A DNA stretch of 64,000 bases from Bacteriovorax sp037444575 (GTDB taxonomy: Bacteria > Bdellovibrionota > Bacteriovoracia > Bacteriovoracales > Bacteriovoracaceae), in NCBI GenBank assembly GCA_037444575.1, contig JBBIME010000006.1:186001-250000 (forward strand), read 5' to 3'. The first letter of the stretch is position 1. Every line of letters starts with the position of its first letter. Positions 59,706-64,000 of this stretch are shown here, piece after piece. The notes beneath the pieces are model-generated. The model saw nothing but the letters and a program-made list of their open reading frames with translations. It was not told the DNA's origin and searched no databases. The position numbers and the translations under genes were made by a program.

Positions 59706-61313
59706 ATGAAAAAAATAATTTTAATTGCCTTATCAAGTTTGATCCTTTCTTCGTGTCACTCAAACATAAGTGACACTGTTGGAAACTACAAAGGAAGTTT
59801 CGCGAGTGAACAGGCAAAAAATCTAATTCCTGTTAACGCTTCAGTCGTTTTAGAAAATAAAAAGAAACTTTTGGCCACGATTGATTGTATTGAGAGCTCA
59901 AAAACAAAATGTAATTACAAAATAGAAGTCACTGTACCTGTTACAGGAAGATATCTCGTGTCGATTTCGGGAGATTTAAGTAGGTCTATTAAATTTGCAT
60001 TTAATCTTAACAATTTATTTAATGATCGTCCTTGTTTTAAAAATGAAGCTGCTGAATTTTGCTATTCTGAAGATCAGCTCATTATTAGCTTCAGTGATGA
60101 TCAAAACAATAAAACAACTATTAACTTAACGAAGTTTCAAGATCTCACACAAAATCAGGGAATGCCAGAAGCTCCTAGAAGCTACAATTTTTCTGAAGTT
60201 CTAGATCTTGCTAGTCAGTATGATTTTTCAACTCGTATCGAATTTCAACGTTATCTTGAATCAAAATTTAATGCAAAAGCACTCCTCTTTGCCCAATTGC
60301 CACATGTCTCAACAGGTACAGTCGGTGCTTTACTTGGTGGAGTTAACACTGCTTCACTACTTCAAGTAACTGGAGATTTGTTACCATTTTTACTTCCAAA
60401 CCGTTGGATGCAAGTAAAAGAAGCTGATCTATTATCAAAAGCAGAGATTGAAACTGCAACGATAATGAAACTCAATGCTGTCTTATTTACTGAGCAGCTG
60501 GCCTACAACTTTGAGAAAGATAAAAATGTTTCGTTTACGCTTAGAAATGAACGGGTCAACATAGATCAAATATATAGTGAACTTCTTATGAGAGAAAAAC
60601 TAGGACAACTTCCTTTTGGTTCATCTCAAGATGTTCTATCAATATTAAATAATATTGACCAGGCCATTCTTCAATCTGACATGACACTTAAACAGGATCT
60701 CCAGGCATTAGCGATGTCTATAGGATTAAACAATCCGAACGGTATCACTGATGTTAATTTTGATATCAATAGGAATTTGGAAGATACAATTTTAGATGAA
60801 TCAGTCGCAACGGCCGCTGCCGTGTCGGTTTCTCACGAAATTCGTCAGGCAGATATTTTGGTTCAAGTTGCGAAAACACAAAGAGTCGAGCGCTTTTTCT
60901 CTATGTTTGATCCAAGTGTTGCTCCACAATTGGCGTTGGGTGCAGCACTTTTCCCAGTGGCAAAACAATCGGCCGCACAAGTAGCAGAGTTTCAGTTAAT
61001 AAAATCACAACTTATTAATCAAACTTCAAGTAAGATTGCAGGCCTTTTTGATTCACTAAACTATGAAATGAATAATGACAAATTAGTTAAACAATCAATT
61101 GAAATTCAACAAAAGAGAGTCAACCGAATCTTAGATCAGCTTAACTATGGAACAAATTTTGTGCTCTCTGATCTTGTTGGGGCACTTCAAGATAAAGTTT
61201 CAGCTCAAGTTAATAATATCACTACGTCTGCTTTATATAAGGTCACTGAGGCACAAACAGATCGAATTTTATTAAAAGGAATCTATCAACATTATAATTC
61301 ACTAAACAAATAG
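59706..61313 (+). CDS. Large lipoprotein with TolC-like helical domain
   Basis: 535 aa. Lipobox LSSCHS (Cys17). An N-terminal beta-rich domain (about 20-140) is followed by a long helical region (about 160-535) with the SYNFSEVLDLASQYD start and AKALLFAQLPHVSTG and LLPNRWMQVKEADLLSKAE patterns of outer-membrane factors. This looks like an OMF-type lipoprotein with an extra N-terminal domain. It lies 10 nt after the barrel gene and 8 nt before the next lipoprotein, in the same operon as a canonical OMF. Its role is inferred from type and position. Confidence 0.55.
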   Translation: MKKIILIALSSLILSSCHSNISDTVGNYKGSFASEQAKNLIPVNASVVLENKKKLLATIDCIESSKTKCNYKIEVTVPVTGRYLVSISGDLSRSIKFAFNLNNLFNDRPCFKNEAAEFCYSEDQLIISFSDDQNNKTTINLTKFQDLTQNQGMPEAPRSYNFSEVLDLASQYDFSTRIEFQRYLESKFNAKALLFAQLPHVSTGTVGALLGGVNTASLLQVTGDLLPFLLPNRWMQVKEADLLSKAEIETATIMKLNAVLFTEQLAYNFEKDKNVSFTLRNERVNIDQIYSELLMREKLGQLPFGSSQDVLSILNNIDQAILQSDMTLKQDLQALAMSIGLNNPNGITDVNFDINRNLEDTILDESVATAAAVSVSHEIRQADILVQVAKTQRVERFFSMFDPSVAPQLALGAALFPVAKQSAAQVAEFQLIKSQLINQTSSKIAGLFDSLNYEMNNDKLVKQSIEIQQKRVNRILDQLNYGTNFVLSDLVGALQDKVSAQVNNITTSALYKVTEAQTDRILLKGIYQHYNSLNK

Positions 61314-61321
61314 GTAACGAT

Positions 61322-61828
61322 ATGAAAAAAACTTTATTGATCACACAATTAACTGCACTTCTTGTGATGTTTGGTTGTGGAAAAGAAACGCTACAAGATA
61401 CAGCAACCAGACAGCTTGATCTAAACAATGAAACATCTACTGTCTTGAAGCAACAATACAGTGTTATTCAAGGACAGTATGTAACAAGCAAAAACTTAGA
61501 TCAATCCCCTTATTATGTAACAATGAATTTGAAAGTTATGTCTGTCTACCAAGATGGAGTTTCTACTCCTGTTCCAAAAATTGTGGGAAATATTGTCGTG
61601 TCTATCAAAGGGAAAAACGGCGTAAAAATTGACCCTATCAGCTTTAGCTTCAACAATGGAAATTACGATCAATCAACAGGTACTCTTGCTTTAAAAGTCC
61701 CAGGAATTAACACTGAAGGGATTCAAATAAGTTGCTCAAATACGAATACTAGTATGCTGTATTGCTCGTGGTTACCTAGCGCCAGCAGAGCAGAGCAATT
61801 TGATTTAATTTTAGAAAGAGTGAACTAA
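61322..61828 (+). CDS. Small lipoprotein of the efflux operon
   Basis: 168 aa. Lipobox LVMFGC (Cys20, with GKE after). The mature part is beta-rich, with cysteines near 140 and 148. No family recognised. It lies between the two OMF-like genes with tight spacing (3 nt to the next start), so it is likely an accessory of the pump. Confidence 0.6.
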   Translation: MKKTLLITQLTALLVMFGCGKETLQDTATRQLDLNNETSTVLKQQYSVIQGQYVTSKNLDQSPYYVTMNLKVMSVYQDGVSTPVPKIVGNIVVSIKGKNGVKIDPISFSFNNGNYDQSTGTLALKVPGINTEGIQISCSNTNTSMLYCSWLPSASRAEQFDLILERVN

Positions 61829-61831
61829 TAA

Positions 61832-63139
61832 ATGTACAAATATTTATATTATTTTTTTCTAGTTTCTTTAACTGCACATGGTTCCGTTTCAAAGGAAGAG
61901 ACAAAATCAGAAGGAAGATATTTAAGTTATACTGAAGCTGCTAAATTAGTTCTTGAAAAAAATCCTGATATCTTATCAATTCGAGAACAAGAAGCTAGCT
62001 TTAAATTCAAATCGATTCAGGCCATTGCGCCTAACGAACCACAATTCAGCATTACAAAAACAGATGTCCCTAATCCAAGTATTTTCAGTCAAGGAGGAGC
62101 AACTGTTTATGGAATAAGTTGGACGTTAGGTTTTCCCGGGAAAGCAATTTACAATAGTCGTCAACTAGAACAACAGGCCATGTCTCAAAAAGAGACAGCT
62201 CTGCAAAAGGAACTAGAGCTCCTCACGTCTCTCTCTAATATTTACGTTGAACTATCCGTTAATGATAATCTGATTAAATCACTGAACAAAGAATTTGTTC
62301 GAGCTAATCAAACAGTGATCATAACTGAAAAAAGATATTCTGCTGCTCAGGCCGCTCAAACTGATATCCTGAACGCTAAATTTTATAAAGCAAGTGTTGA
62401 GCATGACATTATGATCCAGGAAGCGGCCAAAGAATCTTTTTTAATTCAGTTTAGAACATTACTAAGACGATCTGAAGATAAAAACCTTTATCCTCAAATT
62501 GCTACAGATTGGACAGATGTCAATTTAGATAAGTCTTACAATGAATTAAAAGAGCTACTGCTTGATAATCGTCCACAACTTAAGGCGCTCAATTACCAAA
62601 CTCAAGCTTCAAAATCGTTACTAAGTTTAAGTGGTCTATCATTGTTTCCAGATATCCAATTAAACGCCTCTATGAACGACTATCATGTTATTGCAGCTTC
62701 TCCCCTTTCTGTTTCGAGGTCCTATACAGTCGGAGTAAGTTTTAATATCCCATTGTTTTTTCCTTTCAATGAAGTTCCTGGTATTGAGGCAGCAAGGAAA
62801 GACTATATGACTGCGACCTTAAACGAAGAATCTGCAAGAACAAGTGCGATTGCTGATCTACAAAACATTACGAGCAATTATATTTCAAATAAGAAGCTCT
62901 ATGAAAGCTCAAGAGATATCGTCCTCCCTGCAGCAGTGGCCAACTATCAATTGGCCATGAAATCTTTTGAATTAGGTAAGCTCAATTATCTTAACTTACT
63001 TGATGCTAGAAAAGCCTGGCTTCAGTCTGAAAGAGACGTCCTTGATCACAAGAAACAACTTGCAGAAAGCATCAATCAAATAACTTTAACGATTGGATGT
63101 GAATGGACAAGAAGAGGAGTTCCACATGCATGCCGCTAA
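61832..63139 (+). CDS. TolC/CusC-family outer-membrane factor
   Basis: 435 aa. The N-terminus is signal-peptide-like. Outer-membrane-factor repeats: SYTEAAKLVLEKNPDIL (first helix motif), then helical hairpins with YSAAQAAQTDILNAKFYKASVEHD (shortened) and the second-repeat FELGKLNYLNLLDARKAW. It would form the outer-membrane channel of an RND efflux pump. The next gene's ATG lies inside its end (14-nt overlap), so the pair is coupled. Confidence 0.85.
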   Translation: MYKYLYYFFLVSLTAHGSVSKEETKSEGRYLSYTEAAKLVLEKNPDILSIREQEASFKFKSIQAIAPNEPQFSITKTDVPNPSIFSQGGATVYGISWTLGFPGKAIYNSRQLEQQAMSQKETALQKELELLTSLSNIYVELSVNDNLIKSLNKEFVRANQTVIITEKRYSAAQAAQTDILNAKFYKASVEHDIMIQEAAKESFLIQFRTLLRRSEDKNLYPQIATDWTDVNLDKSYNELKELLLDNRPQLKALNYQTQASKSLLSLSGLSLFPDIQLNASMNDYHVIAASPLSVSRSYTVGVSFNIPLFFPFNEVPGIEAARKDYMTATLNEESARTSAIADLQNITSNYISNKKLYESSRDIVLPAAVANYQLAMKSFELGKLNYLNLLDARKAWLQSERDVLDHKKQLAESINQITLTIGCEWTRRGVPHACR

Positions 63140-64000
63140 TCCTATTAAATTATTAATCTTGTCCTCATTGGTAATTCTCACTTCTTGTTCAAAAAAAGAA
63201 GTTGCCCCTGAGCCTGTTGCAAAAAAAATAGATGCTCAAACTGTTGAAGTGAGAAATTTAAGTCAGCTTAAAATTGAAAAAATACAGAAAACTCTTTTTC
63301 CTGAAACAGTTGAAGTAACAGGAAAAATCACTATCCCTGATCAAAACATCATTAATATTACAGCAAGGGCCCAGGGAAGAGTTGAAGATCTAAAAGTTAC
63401 AATTGGTGATAGAGTAAAAGAAGGTCAAATTTTAGGATCTATCTGGTCTTCTGATTTAATTACGGCAGTAGAAGAATATAAAATGGCCGTTAAACAAAAT
63501 GACAAAGAGTTAATTCAACTTTCAAATCAAAAATTAAAGGCACTTGGGCTTGATGTTAGCGATGTCAATCGAACTTCACCTAATCTTCCTTTTAGATCTC
63601 CTATCAATGGCGTTGTTATTGATAAAAAAATTAATCCTGGATCTGCTGTTAATTTAGGCGATCCAATCCTTATTGTTGCAAAAAATACAACTCGCCAATT
63701 TGTCGCTGATGTTCCCCCGGATACAGCTATAAAATTAAAGCCTGGAATGAAAGTAAGATTCCCTGAACACAACAGTAATTTCTCAGCAATAGTTTCAAAT
63801 GTGAGCCCGATTGCTGATCCAGCTAGCAATATGGTTAAGGTCAGATGTGAGTTTACTGATCTTCCGCCAGCGGGATTGCCTCAAGAAACTTATTTAAAAG
63901 CAGAGATTGCTATCAGAGAAAGTGAATCAACTGTTATCCCTCTTACTTCATTGATTGTTGTTCCAAATGGAGACACTGTCTTTATTCAAGACCAGAAGAA
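63126..64000 (+). CDS. Efflux membrane fusion lipoprotein (CusB-like), 3' end beyond the window
   Basis: Partial: 291 codons, running off at base 64000. The ATG at 63126 follows AGAGGAG and overlaps the OMF gene by 14 nt. Lipobox LTSC (about Cys21). The sequence TVEVTGKITIPDQNI and RAQGRVEDLKVTIGDRVKEGQIL forms the lipoyl/biotinyl motif; SPINGVVIDKKINPGSAVNLGDPIL is the second half, and a beta-barrel follows. This is the heavy-metal-RND adaptor type. An RND pump gene (CusA/CzcA-like) is expected beyond the end of the window. Confidence 0.88.
   Translation, partial: MHAANPIKLLILSSLVILTSCSKKEVAPEPVAKKIDAQTVEVRNLSQLKIEKIQKTLFPETVEVTGKITIPDQNIINITARAQGRVEDLKVTIGDRVKEGQILGSIWSSDLITAVEEYKMAVKQNDKELIQLSNQKLKALGLDVSDVNRTSPNLPFRSPINGVVIDKKINPGSAVNLGDPILIVAKNTTRQFVADVPPDTAIKLKPGMKVRFPEHNSNFSAIVSNVSPIADPASNMVKVRCEFTDLPPAGLPQETYLKAEIAIRESESTVIPLTSLIVVPNGDTVFIQDQK

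Noticed and set aside
1..64000. CRISPR arrays, insertion sequences, integrase or attachment sites, tRNA and rRNA
   Set aside because: No direct-repeat array, transposase or recombinase motif, terminal inverted repeats, or tRNA-like cloverleaf was seen anywhere in the window.

Overview
The window looks like chromosomal DNA of a low-GC (roughly 35-37% by eye), Gram-negative, predator-type bacterium of the Bdellovibrionota, most likely the Bacteriovorax/Peredibacter side. This is inferred from the gene mix: a zinc-finger plus histone-fold protein, a DnaQ-DinG fusion helicase, many secreted or lipoprotein genes of unknown function, receiver-only response regulators, a collagen-like protein and a CFI-box protein. 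I saw no insertion sequence, prophage, CRISPR array, rRNA or tRNA.

Region by region. 1-4.2 kb (minus): a signalling operon of a PP2C phosphatase fused to a HATPase kinase, a STAS-like protein with a zinc ribbon, and a hybrid histidine kinase cut by the window edge. 4.3-11.5 kb: surface and envelope proteins (FecR/Fn3/beta-barrel protein, glycine-rich protein, collagen-like protein) and a receiver protein. 11.5-14.3 kb: PepSY protein, cytochrome b561, thioredoxin, a Lys/Glu-rich secreted protein and a dienelactone hydrolase. 14.4-20.7 kb (minus): 2-oxoglutarate dehydrogenase E1 and E2, then a methyltransferase and E3. 20.8-36.7 kb: housekeeping and mixed genes, including the DinG-like helicase, BolA with monothiol glutaredoxin, ribosomal protein S4, NadD, the zinc-finger histone, a PBP4-type carboxypeptidase, DedA, and several secreted proteins.

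36.8-58.8 kb is a stress and envelope-transport block: CDF zinc exporter, universal stress protein, a REC/PilZ-like regulator, secreted nuclease, NhaR-like regulator, a small secreted peptide with a YflT-like protein and a KefB-type antiporter, a complete YbhGFSR-like ABC exporter with its own TolC, Hsp20, FtsH and a CBS protein. Three promoters in this block have the exact GG-N10-GC geometry of sigma-54 promoters (before the antiporter operon, before hsp20-ftsH and before the CBS gene), suggesting common control. 59-64 kb (plus) is the start of a heavy-metal-type RND efflux operon with two outer-membrane-factor-like proteins; it runs off the window end.

Three short genes with ribosome binding sites or signal features (40084, 42240, 44524) are annotated, and many starts were moved to downstream codons with better Shine-Dalgarno sites. 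The best leads for new biology are the zinc-finger histone, the putative sigma-54 stress regulon, the phosphatase/kinase fusion with its zinc-ribbon STAS partner, and the FecR-to-barrel protein.
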